From: Cylindrotheca closterium
Lineage: Eukaryota > Bacillariophyta > Bacillariophyceae > Bacillariales > Bacillariaceae
Assembly (NCBI GenBank): GCA_933822405.4
Contig: CAKOGP040000557.1
Span: 372,955-436,954 of the forward strand
Direction: 5' to 3'
Length of the DNA: 64,000 bases
Shown: piece after piece, positions 23,281 to 34,297 of the stretch
How positions within the stretch are numbered: the first letter of the stretch is position 1
How the letters are laid out: each line of letters begins with the position of its first letter
The notes under the pieces: generated by a model
Databases searched by the model: none
What the model was told of the DNA's origin: nothing
What the model saw: only the letters and a program-made list of their open reading frames with translations
Program-made: the position numbers and the translations under genes

Positions 23281-26200
23281 CTAGTCCAAAAGCTCAGCTG
23301 CCCAAGTATCCGTATCCATGGCCGCTGTACAATCGACTGCGATGCTACACCCATTAGCACTATTTGCTCCTGTCACATAAACATACAACTTGAGAATTCA
23401 AGCCAGTGGTACAATTTACTGGGATGTCACATCCAATAGTAGTATTCAAACCCATTGTACAATTTCCACTGACGTTACACCCAACTGTACTGTTTAGGAT
23501 AGTCGTACAATTGACTCCAATATCACATCCAATTGTAGTATTGAAACTGGTGGTACAATTGCCTCCAATGTTACATCCAATTGTAGAATTGACACCAGTG
23601 GTAGTATTGCCTCCAATGTTGCATCCAATTGTTCCATTCAAATGCCTGCTAGGACAATTCCCTTCGACGTTGCATCCCGTTGTACTATTTGCCTCAGTGC
23701 AGAAGCAGTTACCGGTCTCACCAACTGGTGCTAGTTCGCAAGTTTTTAGGTGAATAGGCAAGAAAGGAACGGAACCATAAAGCCTATTGTTGCCAACGTC
23801 CAGCGATGTGAGGCTTGTCAAGCTCTCAATACCCTCTGGAAGCGGCCCTGTGAAAGAGTTGTTATTTAACTCAAGCTGCTTCAGATGAGACAGTGCTAAA
23901 ATGTTGGTCGGAATGGTACCCGAGAGACTGTTAGAGAATAACATAATCCTGGTACATGATGTCAACATCCCTGTGCAACGAAAAGGGGAACGAATAAGAA
24001 TGAAAAGTTTAAGCAGCAAACAGGTGGTATCATGGACGTACCAAATTCAGTGGGCAATGTGCCACTGAGGCCCTTGTTTCGAGCAAGATTGAGGCGCGTC
24101 AATGCTGTCAAGGCTCCCAGCTGAGTGGGGATCGTTCCAGCCAACTTGTTACCGTGCATAAACATGCCCGTGACATTGTTGAGCATTCCCAGCTCAGAGG
24201 GTATTGTTCCTACCAGTTCATTGTTGTCCAGGTTCAACCGCGTAAGTGTTTGCAACATTCCCAAGGCAGTAGGTATGGACCCACGTAGATTACTTGCGAC
24301 TGGTGGAAGAGCATTCAAAATTGTTAACAACAGAAAGGTGAAAAGTAACAATGGGCAGCACTCTTACCAAGGTCAACAAACACAACATGTTCCATCGTGT
24401 TGCACAAGATCCGATGCCAATCGCATACCGATAGCGATCCCATCCAGTTTCCTTCGTTGAACCAGTTGTCGCCATCTGTGTCAAAGTAGAGGCTAGCAAG
24501 CACATAGCGCTGTAGGTAGTATGTCTTACGGTCAGTCGACCAATGTGGAGGTGCCCACGTATCATTTCTAAGCCATGCCACAGCTCTTTCATTGAGCGGT
24601 GCATAATCGGCGAGAAGTATTTCCATATCCAAAGCTGGACAATTGCCCTCAATTTCACAGTCTTGGCGATTGGCCAAGTTTGAAAAACAATTGCCAGTTT
24701 CTCCCAGCGGCGCCAGCTCACATATCTCCTTGTTGTATGATAAGGGCGGGATAGACCCAGTGAATTCATTATTTGCGATCATGAATTCTCTCAATGTCGA
24801 AACACGCAGGAGGTCGGTTGGCAAACTACCAACCATGGAGTTATTGTGTAGATCAAGGCGTGTCATTTGTGTCAATTCGCCAACTTGAGATGGAAGTGTT
24901 CCAGAAAAAGAATTGTCATATAATTCGACTCGAATCATGCCAGCAAGAAGTCCTGGAGTAGGTGCGGGAGAATGTAAGACTAGCTGTTCCAGGTAAATTA
25001 TGCTAACGCAAATTCTCCTCTACCAACCAAGGACTCACCAATCTCCGAGGGAAGAGATCCTGAAAAAGCATTTTTGAATAAAAGAAGTCTCTCCAAATCA
25101 CTTAGCCTGCCAACCTCCGAGGGTAGTTGACCTGATAGCGAATTTTTGAAGAATTCGAGGCGATTCAGCGAAGTCAGTTGGCCAACCTCCGATGGTAAAG
25201 GCCCAGTGTAGTTATTGTCGTGCATGATAAGTCTTGTTGCTGCTGTCAACAAACCAAACTCGGTCGGAATCGTTCCACTGAGACGATTCTCGATGAGGTT
25301 TAGTCGCGTTAATGATGTTATGAGACCAACGGTGGTCGGGATGGGTCCGCTTAGATTGTTTTTAGCAAAGAAAAAGCCTTTTAAAGCAGTCCACCTTCCT
25401 GCAAAATAATAGTGAGCATCACATCACGTCGGCCGCCACATATGCTCTTTTGGACAAAGGGGTACTCACCAATCTCTGTGGGCAAGGTTCTGAAACCATT
25501 GCAGTTAGATTCAATTCACAACACTGTCAGCACTTTGAACTTGGCCATATCAAACGTACCCGGTCAATTTGTTGAGATCTGTTCGTTGTGGGTGATGATA
25601 GAGACTGGCAGGTGAGAAATCGGAGATAGACTAGATCGACAAGATGATGCCTACTCACCAAAGTTAATACGTGTAAGGCTTGTCAACAAACCCAACTCTG
25701 TCGGTATCGTTCCGACAAAGTTCTTTTCCACTATTATGAAGGAAAAGCAAAAACATTAGAGAAGCAATCGAATGGACAATACGATAGAGGACATAGCAGC
25801 AATACCATACCAGAGTCGATCTCGATCACATGCTGAGCATTGTCACAAACAATCTGTTGCCATTGACAAACAGATCTAGCTTCTAGCCATCCTTCGTTAT
25901 TGGTAAACCAATTTTGTCCCTGTGTGTCAAAGTAGAGAACCGCAAGTGCATACCTCTCCAGGAAGAAGTCAGATGCATCAGCGCAGTCAATAGAAGGCAA
26001 CCAGGTGTCATTCTTAGAGATCCAAGCAAATGCTTCCTCGTGCAACTTCGAAACATCAGAGAGCAAAATTTCTTTTGCAGGCAAATCTGTGCACGTTGGG
26101 TCCAGAGAATTTTCATAGATCACAGACCCAGTTACCGATCCGGCAATGACAATCATGAGACACACAGCGCATAATATAATTTGACGCGTGTAATTCGGTT

Positions 26201-27281
26201 CTGTTGCATCTTCTGCAACCACAAGTGCAATATCGCCCTGCTGTCGCTGTTTTGCTTTGATAGCTTGGTTTTCTTGACGGAGACGTTCAACTTCAGTGTC
26301 GTCCACAGCCTCAGCCTCAAGCTCCGGAACGGAACTTCGACCAGCCACATTTCCATCTGATTCGTGATCTAGTGGAGCAGTTTCCACTGCCTCGCGACTC
26401 GGTGGAGACCAAAAAGACGATCCTGAATCTGTACTCATAACTTCAGAGGAAGTTGCAGTGTTGTCTTGAGTCGAGTTCGTATGCCTGCTATGTCCGATAG
26501 TTCTTGGTTCCTGCCTCGTGGGTGCTATTCCACTTGAAACCCGATGGGCCCCCGGAGCATCTTCATCTTCACTTCCAGCAGTACTGATGCCACGAGTTGC
26601 AGTTGTATTCCTTTGTGTTTTTCGCTTTTCCCTCGAGAGTGCCGCTGTTGTTCCACTTGATACACTTTGAGCACCCAACTCATTTCCACCCGCAGTAGAA
26701 CCACCGGCTCGACTTGCATTGGTATTTCTTTGTGTTTTTCGTTCTTCCCGCGAGACTGTTGTTCCACTTGAAATCCGTTGCGCACCTACCTCATTTCCAC
26801 CTCCAGAAGAGTCACTGCCTCGAGTTGCATTAGTACTCCTTTGTGTTTTTCGCGACTCCCTGGAGGTTTGTTCGAATGACCGATGGGCACCAGGGATTCG
26901 ATTGAATCTCCCTTCGTTGTCGCTCATTCTCGCTTCTTCATCTTTTAGCAACGCTGAAGAAGTGTTTTTTCGAGAAGCTTTATTACTAGAAAAAACACCG
27001 GGGAGAACTGGCGATGTTGCATCAGGCTGGGGTCCTTTCGCCCTTGGTGAACGCCTTGCAACTTTCGTACCAGTATCGTCAGAGCTGCTTGGAGGGACAG
27101 ATATTCTTTTCTCTCGTACTAACCCTGTCATGTCAATACCGTGAACCATGGTAACATGAGGTAATTCTGTATCAAATGTTGGGAGATTGTCTGTTGCGGC
27201 GTCATTCTTCTTTGGACTGGTGGTTTCCTCGCTCTCCACCCCCTTTTCTAAATCTTCACCTTCTACCATCTCTTCTGCCAT
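23281..27281 (-). CDS. LRR membrane protein C with two tandem LRR ectodomains and a Cys-repeat tail
   Basis: Exons: 25811-27281, 25659-25730, 25560-25578, 25470-25489, 25039-25398, 24368-24952, 24042-24299, 23452-23970 and 23281-23369 (1,130 residues). If the last intron is retained, the protein ends at 23360 (1,131 residues). Introns are phase 1 except the one between the 19- and 20-nt exons, which is phase 2. Residues 1-366 are disordered, with four imperfect repeats (131-263) built around GA-x-x-x-SSG and R-KTQRNT. Residues 367-388 are the membrane segment. Ectodomain 1 has an N-cap (RYALAVLYFDTQGQNW), about nine LRRs and a Cys cap (CELAPLGETGNCF). Exon 6 then encodes a second N-cap (RYVLASLYFDTDGDNW), more LRRs and a second cap (CELAPVGETGNCF). 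The tail repeats a 16-residue unit with N-glycosylation sequons. The 360-nt exon 5 is exactly five 24-residue LRRs. There is no kinase. Confidence 0.85.
23402..23689 (-). repeat. 48-bp coding repeats encoding 16-residue Cys units
   Basis: Six units of the form N-[ST]-T-I-G-C-x-I-x-x-N-C-T-T-x-x are coded in tandem at the C-terminus of LRR-C. One unit has Thr in place of its second Cys. Confidence 0.9.
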
Positions 27282-27587
27282 CTTTGCCTTGATAGACCCT
27301 ATACCAATTGATTGGTGACGTACAGTCTCCAACAAATAAAAACGAAATGAGAAACACAAACAAATATTGGAGCAAATCGATTTTCTGCGCTACCATGAGT
27401 CAGCGATAGGAGAGACGTCATAATAGTAGCAGCGTTATATTAAAAAAAGATGACTAGTCGAGTCACGTATTAGAGAGAGTCCCGTGTTCCCAAACCACAG
27501 AATTTATATAATTTGAAAACATCATCATCGATCTCATCTCTCATCACGACGGTTGGTTCTGATTGAGTTGAATTGCTTTCCTAGAAG
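27282..27587. promoter_or_regulatory. Divergent promoter region of LRR-C and RMD1-like genes
   Basis: 306 bases between two divergent start codons. They include an AT-rich tract near 27437-27450 and a TATA-like TTTATATAAT at 27502-27511, upstream of the RMD1-like gene. Assignment as promoter follows from position. Confidence 0.45.
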
Positions 27588-28814
27588 ATGTTCTCGCCAA
27601 AGTGTACGCGCTTAGTGACTCGTCTCAGGATAGGAACGCATCATCAATTTGGGCGGCGACACCTACCAACCATTCATATCGCTTCCGACCGACTTGACAC
27701 AAACAGTGATTTTCAAAGGACGAACCTTAGTATGGTTCGTGGATTCTCCAGCAGTGACGAGGACAAGGTACCACCACACAAACACATCATCCCTCCAATA
27801 CCCGAATCACCAAAATACATCGTTGAACCCCCTATCCGAACGCGTCCCTTTCGGAACTTTCGTGGAGGCCAGATACCTCGACGAGCACCGAAACGACGAG
27901 TTTCACAGCCATCAATCTCCCTTCAAGAGCACGGGACTTATCCTGTGCAAGCTATCCATATTGCTCAATCAATCAATATTCCGAAAGTAATATCGAAAGT
28001 TTTTTCCACGAAGGCGGCCCGAAAAATGATGGAGCGGCTCAGTGTCGTGGTTCAGTTGCCTCGAGATGAAAAGCATCCAAGCTACAGATTCATTGCCGTC
28101 TTTCGCTTTGGGCCAGTTGTATTTTTTAATGTATCTCCAAGAGAGATTGTAACATTTGTGGAACAAATCAAGAAATGTTCAGAGGAACCTTTTCTGCAGG
28201 GAAATGAACCTCGGGAGAGTTTCTGTGTCCACGTGCAACCAGAGATACCAGTGGATAGTGATAAAATTGTCACTGGAGAATATTGTATCGTTCAGGAACT
28301 GAACATGAAGTCCGTTGATGTTATTTCTAATGTCATGGCACAGTCCATTGCATTGGATTCATACAACGATATGGTGGACGAGTTATTGTCACAGTTCGAG
28401 AGACTGAACAAGAAAGTGACGACGACTGGTAGTTTGAAGGAGACTCAAAGAGACTCCTTGTTCCGCACGGTTGCCCAAAACAACAGCATCTTTATTGAAA
28501 TGGTTAGCAGGGTCGGAATTAAGGATCGAGTAGACACCGCTTGGAATTTGAGTCAATACGAGGAAATACATGACGGTATGAAGGTTGAGTTTGATATTGA
28601 TATGCGATTTGAACAGATTGAGTTCAAGTTGAACCTAATCCAGCAGAACGCCAAATTTTTCCTTGAGGTGCTGTCGGAGCAGAAGAGCAATACTCTTGAA
28701 TGGATTATTATTGTACTGATCTTGTTTGAGTGTATTCTCATGTGTGCCGAAATGAGTGGTGCAGGCGAAGTATTTTTTGCCAGCATGGCTTGCAACCTTG
28801 AAAAGTACCTTTAA
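27588..28814 (+). CDS. RMD1/RMND1 (DUF155) family protein, probably mitochondrial
   Basis: The 408-residue protein has the DUF155 hallmarks: an N-terminal AFRFGPVVFF-like strand (here AVFRFGPVVFFNVSP), a central helical region with DSYNDMVDELL, and the C-terminal membrane anchor LEWIIIVLILFECILM followed by a short tail. The family includes yeast RMD1/RMD8 and animal RMND1, which supports mitochondrial translation. The N-terminus is rich in Arg, Thr and His and lacks acidic residues for about 35 residues, consistent with a mitochondrial presequence. It is intronless. It could belong to the RMD1 branch that is not mitochondrial, so location is inferred. Confidence 0.88.
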   Translation: MFSPKCTRLVTRLRIGTHHQFGRRHLPTIHIASDRLDTNSDFQRTNLSMVRGFSSSDEDKVPPHKHIIPPIPESPKYIVEPPIRTRPFRNFRGGQIPRRAPKRRVSQPSISLQEHGTYPVQAIHIAQSINIPKVISKVFSTKAARKMMERLSVVVQLPRDEKHPSYRFIAVFRFGPVVFFNVSPREIVTFVEQIKKCSEEPFLQGNEPRESFCVHVQPEIPVDSDKIVTGEYCIVQELNMKSVDVISNVMAQSIALDSYNDMVDELLSQFERLNKKVTTTGSLKETQRDSLFRTVAQNNSIFIEMVSRVGIKDRVDTAWNLSQYEEIHDGMKVEFDIDMRFEQIEFKLNLIQQNAKFFLEVLSEQKSNTLEWIIIVLILFECILMCAEMSGAGEVFFASMACNLEKYL

Positions 28815-29155
28815 GCATCGAGACCAGACCTACGCAAGATGAGCAAGAACCCACAGATTTCCAACTGCTGGGGCAGGTGTATTTCAATTGCCTTTGAAAC
28901 AGTCTACGTTGTAAATCTGAGTTAACCAAGACAAATAACGAGGGCAGGTTCCTCTTTGGCACCTGCGCCTATAACTTTTCCCTTTGGGCGACTAGACCCA
29001 GGACTCCTCATCAGCACAAACTTGCTTGTGATGTGTACGATAATTGGACATACATCGTGCAAAAAGTGAAACTAAACTAAAATTAATTTAGATCTATTAT
29101 GTGTTGATCTGTGTGATCAAGACTGCCTTACTAGCTAGTGAATATGCCATGGAAT
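28815..29155. other. Intergenic region between convergent genes
   Basis: 341 bases forming the 3' flanks of the RMD1-like gene (+) and the claspin-like gene (-). I see nothing else in it. Confidence 0.5.
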
Positions 29156-32100
29156 TTATTGATTCTTTCCTGTAGCACGGCGAAAGAAGCTGCCCCCAGC
29201 GCTTCCAAGCTTTCGTTTACCGTTTAAACTACTTCCAGAATTTGAAAAGCTAGACCTGCTGCTGTCAGCCTTGAACACAACATGACTGAGAGCAACATTC
29301 TTGACAACCGAAGAACCTTGATCCTTGCTGTCTCCGGCCTTATCTCCTCCGAGAAAACTTGTTTTACGCTTCATGTGACTACGATTGCCGCGAAGAGCAA
29401 CTGACAGGCTACCACCCTTATCAAGGAATGACCCCCCAAAAGAACTGCCAGTACTCTTCTGGCGCTTCAGTGATGTGCTCAAGTTTGAGCTCGTGCTTCT
29501 CTGACGCTTCAGAATAGTCGACCCAAGGTTCGAATTTGATGATATGGAGCTCCGAGATGACGTACTTCGATTCCGCACAAGACCATTCTGTAGAGAAGTA
29601 ACAATTTTGGTGAGGTTTCCAATTGAAATCAAAGTTCACTATTGGCTGCTAAACTTACTTTCATTTGACTGAGTTCCTTCTTCATGCTTTCGTCCTCGTC
29701 GATCATGCGTTGCTGGGAGAACTCTTGACTGTCAGCATACTGTTCTTCCAGTCGACACATTCTTGCTCGTTTTGCAAATCTCTTTGCAAGTCGCTCTTGT
29801 GTTCTCTCTTCTGAAGCTTCTGTCATTTCCTCTGTGCTCACGCCTTTGGTGGACAAAAGTGAAGAAGTTTCAATTAGATTGGATTGCGTCCAGAATGGAA
29901 TAAAATAGCAGCAGCATTAACTCACCTTTCGTTTCTTCGCTTTCCTTCTTGTCGCCTTCATCTTCGTCATCTGAAAAGTTCTCAAGCTCCACATTGCTTC
30001 TGTGCAAGAAGCGATCTTTCAGCATGGAATCCAAGAGTTTTGCCTCATCGTCTTCATCATCGACGTCGCCCTTCTTGTTCTCGTTATTTTCATCGTCACT
30101 ATCCAACTCATCTGCATTCAACAGACCAAGGCGTTTGGCATCCTCTCGGTTGTCCGCTGCGACCAACTGATCGAATCGATGCATACCCCGGGCACCAACT
30201 CCGCTACCAGCAATTCCTCCTCGGCGCCCATCGTAACCTTCGCGCATGCGTCTGATCATGTCTTTGTGCCTTTCCTTCTCCTCGCGCTGCTCTTGTTTCT
30301 TTCTGGCAATTCGGCCGGCTTCTTCGTCTCCTTCCCCATCTGAGACATCGTCGACAACATGCTCGAGATCGTCATCGTCCACCTTCAAAGAATCAGGGTC
30401 CTCGTCTTCATCATCTCCGTTTCTTTTCTTCTTGATGGAGAAACCAAAATCTTCCAAACCGGCGACTTCTTCCTCCTCCTCTTCTTCTGCTTCTTGCTCG
30501 ACCAGGTCGTTGCCACCCTTGCGTCGCTTCTGCTTTTTGTACTTCTCAGCCTCCTTTTGAAGCATCAACTTCCACCCTGCGTTCCGATCTTGCTTTGGTT
30601 TCTCTTGCTTCTCCTCTACAAATTCCAACTCGCCATCGTCCTCACTATCCTCCGAGTCCTTGCCTTCGGCCACTTGGGGCTTGATATCAGCACTTTCCTC
30701 CGAAGCTTCAGTGGTACCGGCAACTTCTCGTTGAAAAGACTCCTTGTCAACACCATCACTGAGTTGTGACAATTCTTTTCCAGGTTCAGCAGTGACTTCA
30801 CGGACAACAGCTGCTGGGGGAGGCATCTTTTGCGCGGAAGGTGGAATTTGCGTCTCCAATCGTTGTGTCTCCTCTTGGGTTCCATGTTCAACTGAGAGTT
30901 CTGCTGGACCTGGCGGCTGAGTCTCGAGGCGTTGTACTTCGTCTTGAGTCTCAGTATCTGGCAATCCCGGTAGCTGTGGTGACTCCAAAGGTTGGGCTTC
31001 GTCTTCTTGTGAAAAGTCAGGGCTAAAGTCCTCTGGCCCATCTTCTTCGTCGGGAATTGGAGTCTTGTCACGAAATTCTGTGTCTTGCACAAGCGAATCT
31101 ACTGATTCTTGCGATTCTGTATTTTTCAATGGGCCAGACTCACTGACTGCTGGAGAATCGTCAGTAGTTGAAGGTGAGATCTTGTCTGCGTGTTCCTGTT
31201 CAATCTCCTTGGCCATTTGCATTTCTTCGTCCTCCTCTTCCGGCTTGGCAGCAGATGCAGATGATTCTTCCAAGTTAGCTTCATTCTCTTCGTCATCATC
31301 ATCAGCAGGGGCCTCTTGAAAAATAAGACGCTCCCGCAATTGCTTTCGCTCATTCGCCTGGATGCGTTGCTGCTCTCGAAGAATGGTGAGTCCCCGCTTC
31401 TTGTTGGCAGCTTCCTCACAATCCTTCAAGTGCTCTTGCTCGGTCTTGTATCCCAGTTCCCGCGCCAACCAAGTGTTGCCCATGGCTCGTTGTTTTTGCT
31501 TGAGAGAGTTGCGAAGTGCCGATCGAGCACGCACATTGTTCGCTGGTGCCAATTGTTTCTGCTGTTGTTGGCGCTGCTTGCTCTGTTGTTGTTTGCGATC
31601 AGGAGACTTGATGCGATTCAACACGTCAATGGCACTTGCCTTGACGTGGATAGAAAGGGGAGCCATGGGCTTGATGCGTTTGGTGGCTCCTACGATGACC
31701 AAGTCCTCGTCATCCGACGACTCTTCCTCGCTGCTCTTGGCTTCTTCAGCAAGTTTGGAAGCATCACCGTCCTTTTCGTCCTTAATGTCGGTAGACTCGG
31801 CATTTTCACTGTTTTCATTCTTCGTCTCCTCTTTCTTGACAAGATCGCCGAGTACAATATCCTCGTCCAGCAAGACCACAATGCGCCGTTGGTCAAGCTT
31901 TCCCAATAAATCCAATCGGTCTTCCAATCGTTGCATTCTCAGTTCATCCGTATTGGTATCCAATTTGGCAGCAATCTTTTCGGCTCGTGCTTGATCCTCC
32001 TTTGTTTGATTCAATTGCATTTCTTCGTTGCGGACCCTTAATTCTTCCATGCGCTTTTTGCGAAGCCTCATGGCTTCGACCAATTTTGCTGCCTTGGCGG

Positions 32101-33874
32101 CCTTGCGTTGATTGGGGCGTTTGGGTTTGGAGCGAGAGGAATCCTTACTCTTTTTGTTCTTGGTGACCTTTTTGGACTTTGGAGAGGATGATGACTTTTT
32201 GTTCTTGGACTTTTTCGTTTTGGACTTTGGCGCCTCAAAATCATCGTCGTTATCCTCCTCATCGGCTTCGAATTCGGACTCGACGTCGCCTTGCTCGGAG
32301 ATTTGATCTTCCTCGTCATCATTACTATCCACTTCGTCTTCGCCAACATTTTCTTCTTCTTCATTAGAAGGCTTGTTGCTGGCATCATCATTTTCATTAT
32401 CATCTAGCGACACAGATGGTTCCACTTCCCCCGACATGAGGCTTACCAGATGGGACCGTACAAACTTGCGGGTGGACTTGGAGAGTTTGCAATCGTATTC
32501 CGCTTCGAGAGCCTTCAAAATGTCCTTGACGGTCACGGTGGTCTTGTCGGCGTGCAAAAAGAGATAATCCGTGGAGGTAATCAAAGAATCATGTGCCGGT
32601 TCTTGTCCAGCCTTTTTCTTGTTCTTCTTCTTCTTTTGGTTGTCTTTGGACTTTTTGCTGGTGCTGCTTGTCTTTCGTGGACTGGGTTCGGTTGGGACAA
32701 ACTCTAGGTTGCGCTTCTTGGGAGTCCGGCGGGATCGACGCTGACCGTTGTCTTCGGTATCGGCGTCTTCCGCCACATCCTCCTCACTTGGTGGTGGCTG
32801 TTCCTTTTCAGCAGCAGCAGCAGCAGCAGGCGGCATAGCATCGTCAAACTCCTGTTCCGATTCGCTATCTTCTGGGATGGTAGTTTTCTTTACTGGGTTT
32901 TGCTTTTGCTTTTGCTTTCGCTTGGCACGGCCTCGTTTGGCGAGCTTGGACGACTCTTCCTCCTTGTCGTCACTACTAGCATCATTCTCAGCATTGCCAT
33001 TATCCTCGTCATCGTCCTCGTCGGACAAGTCAACGTCAAAGAGTGAAGACGAGGGTGGCTTGGACGAGGATCTGGTGGCTTCATCATCTTCATCATCCAA
33101 GTCCATGGCAACTGTTGCGTCATCGTCACTGTCGCTTTCCGGCTGTTCCTTGTTGGGTGATGATGATGCTGAATCCTTCGCTTTCAATGCGTTGGTTGCG
33201 GCATTGCTGTCCTCACTAGTAGCGGCCACCAGTTCAGATGATGGTTCTGATTCGACAGTTTCGGATGCATCCTCACCCTTTGAGACTTCCTTCTCATCGC
33301 TCGTTTCGGGAGTCTCTTCTTCTTGTCGTTGTTCATCATCATTATCATCCTCATCATCATCATTGTCTCCACTACTCATGCTGGCAGTGTCCGAATCGTT
33401 TGCAATTGTTGGTTTGGTGACAGAAGGCTGAGTCGCTAGCAATTCGGTTTCCTTTTCGCTTTCCTCTTTTGCGCCGTCATTTTCTTGTGCAGGATTCTCA
33501 TTCTCATTGTCAATATCGTCATTGTTGTTGTTGTCTTCTCCATCGCTGTCCAAGGACCAATCAATCCCGCCACTGCTTTTTCCAGCAGATTTTGATTCTT
33601 GCGATTGAAACAAGTCTCGTGTCATTTCCAATACGGACAAGTCTTTCTTGTTTGTAGCAGTAGCAGCAGAAGATGAAGGCGAATCATGATTATTATTATC
33701 AGCATCAGCATTATTATCATCATCATTGGTGGCAGCGGTAGAAGGAGTACCGTCCTCTTCCTTGGTGATGTTGATATTGATGTTGATGCTAGCGCTGTAC
33801 GACGCATAGGTGCGGCGAGAGGATTCTTTGGTGGGAGAAGTTGTGGTGAGACTGGTGGTGGTGGGGTCGGTCAT
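29156..33874 (-). CDS. Claspin/Mrc1-like replication checkpoint mediator
   Basis: Exons 29926-33874, 29659-29843 and 29156-29587 give 1,521 residues; introns are phase 1 and phase 0. The first 430 residues are extremely acidic and Ser-rich with several SQ/TQ sites. Residues about 430-490 look like a DEK C-terminal-type helical domain. A basic Lys-rich stretch and a long helical region follow. Residues about 1095-1220 resemble the MRC1-like domain: a helix, an E-rich run ending VAGLEDFGF, then DDDDLEHVVDDVSDGEGDEE and MIRRMREGYDGRRGG. Claspin/Mrc1 travels with the replication fork and passes the ATR/Mec1 signal to the checkpoint kinase. The C-terminus is a Ser/Lys repeat region (LKRQRSTSS, LKRQKSTGS). 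Identification rests on the MRC1-like segment and overall composition, so an unrelated acidic nuclear protein cannot be excluded. Confidence 0.68.
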
Positions 33875-34297
33875 GGTGATGGCTTTGATGTAATTTCAGT
33901 GCTTTGCTGTAATTTCAGTCTATTGAATGATGGAAACTAGAAAGTCTTTGTCCATCAAAAAGGAAAGAATGGACTGTAAAGTGTGTACCTAGGAATTGTA
34001 AAAGCAAACCTCGAACACCCAACAAACCAAGAATATGTTGCTTCTGGCTCGTGAACAAGGCGGGAGATGGCTTGCATTACGTCTCTCGTAGCATTCCTAC
34101 GAGTTCTACGGCATTTATCCAGTTTCAAAAACTGGCGCAGTTTTTTGGCGCGAAAAAGTGCGAAATGGAGAAACTGAAAACTGCTGCCGACTTCCCATTT
34201 TAATTTGCCAGTTGAGATTGATTTCAAAATGATACTGCGACGATGCAAATACTCCTTCTTTATATAATACAATCGGCCTTCCCTGAAACTGTTTAGA
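33875..34297. promoter_or_regulatory. Claspin upstream region with E2F-type site
   Basis: 423 bases between the claspin start codon and the stop codon of the RBR-like gene. It contains TTTTGGCGCGAAAA at 34143-34156, listed separately, and otherwise nothing recognised. Confidence 0.5.
34143..34156. promoter_or_regulatory. Perfect E2F/DP-type consensus
   Basis: TTTTGGCGCGAAAA contains TTTGGCGCGAAA, matching the E2F/DP consensus TTTSGCGCSAAA on both strands. It lies about 270 bases upstream of the claspin-like start codon. E2F sites drive S-phase genes, claspin included, in animals; use here is inferred. Confidence 0.6.

Noticed and set aside
23402..23689. CRISPR-like array suggested by regular 48-bp spacing
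   Set aside because: The units are contiguous, in frame and encode a Cys/Asn repeat; there are no unique spacers.
32748..33431. Plus-strand Ser-rich frames inside the claspin-like gene
   Set aside because: They are the antisense of Glu/Asp-rich codons; the minus-strand protein has coherent motifs.
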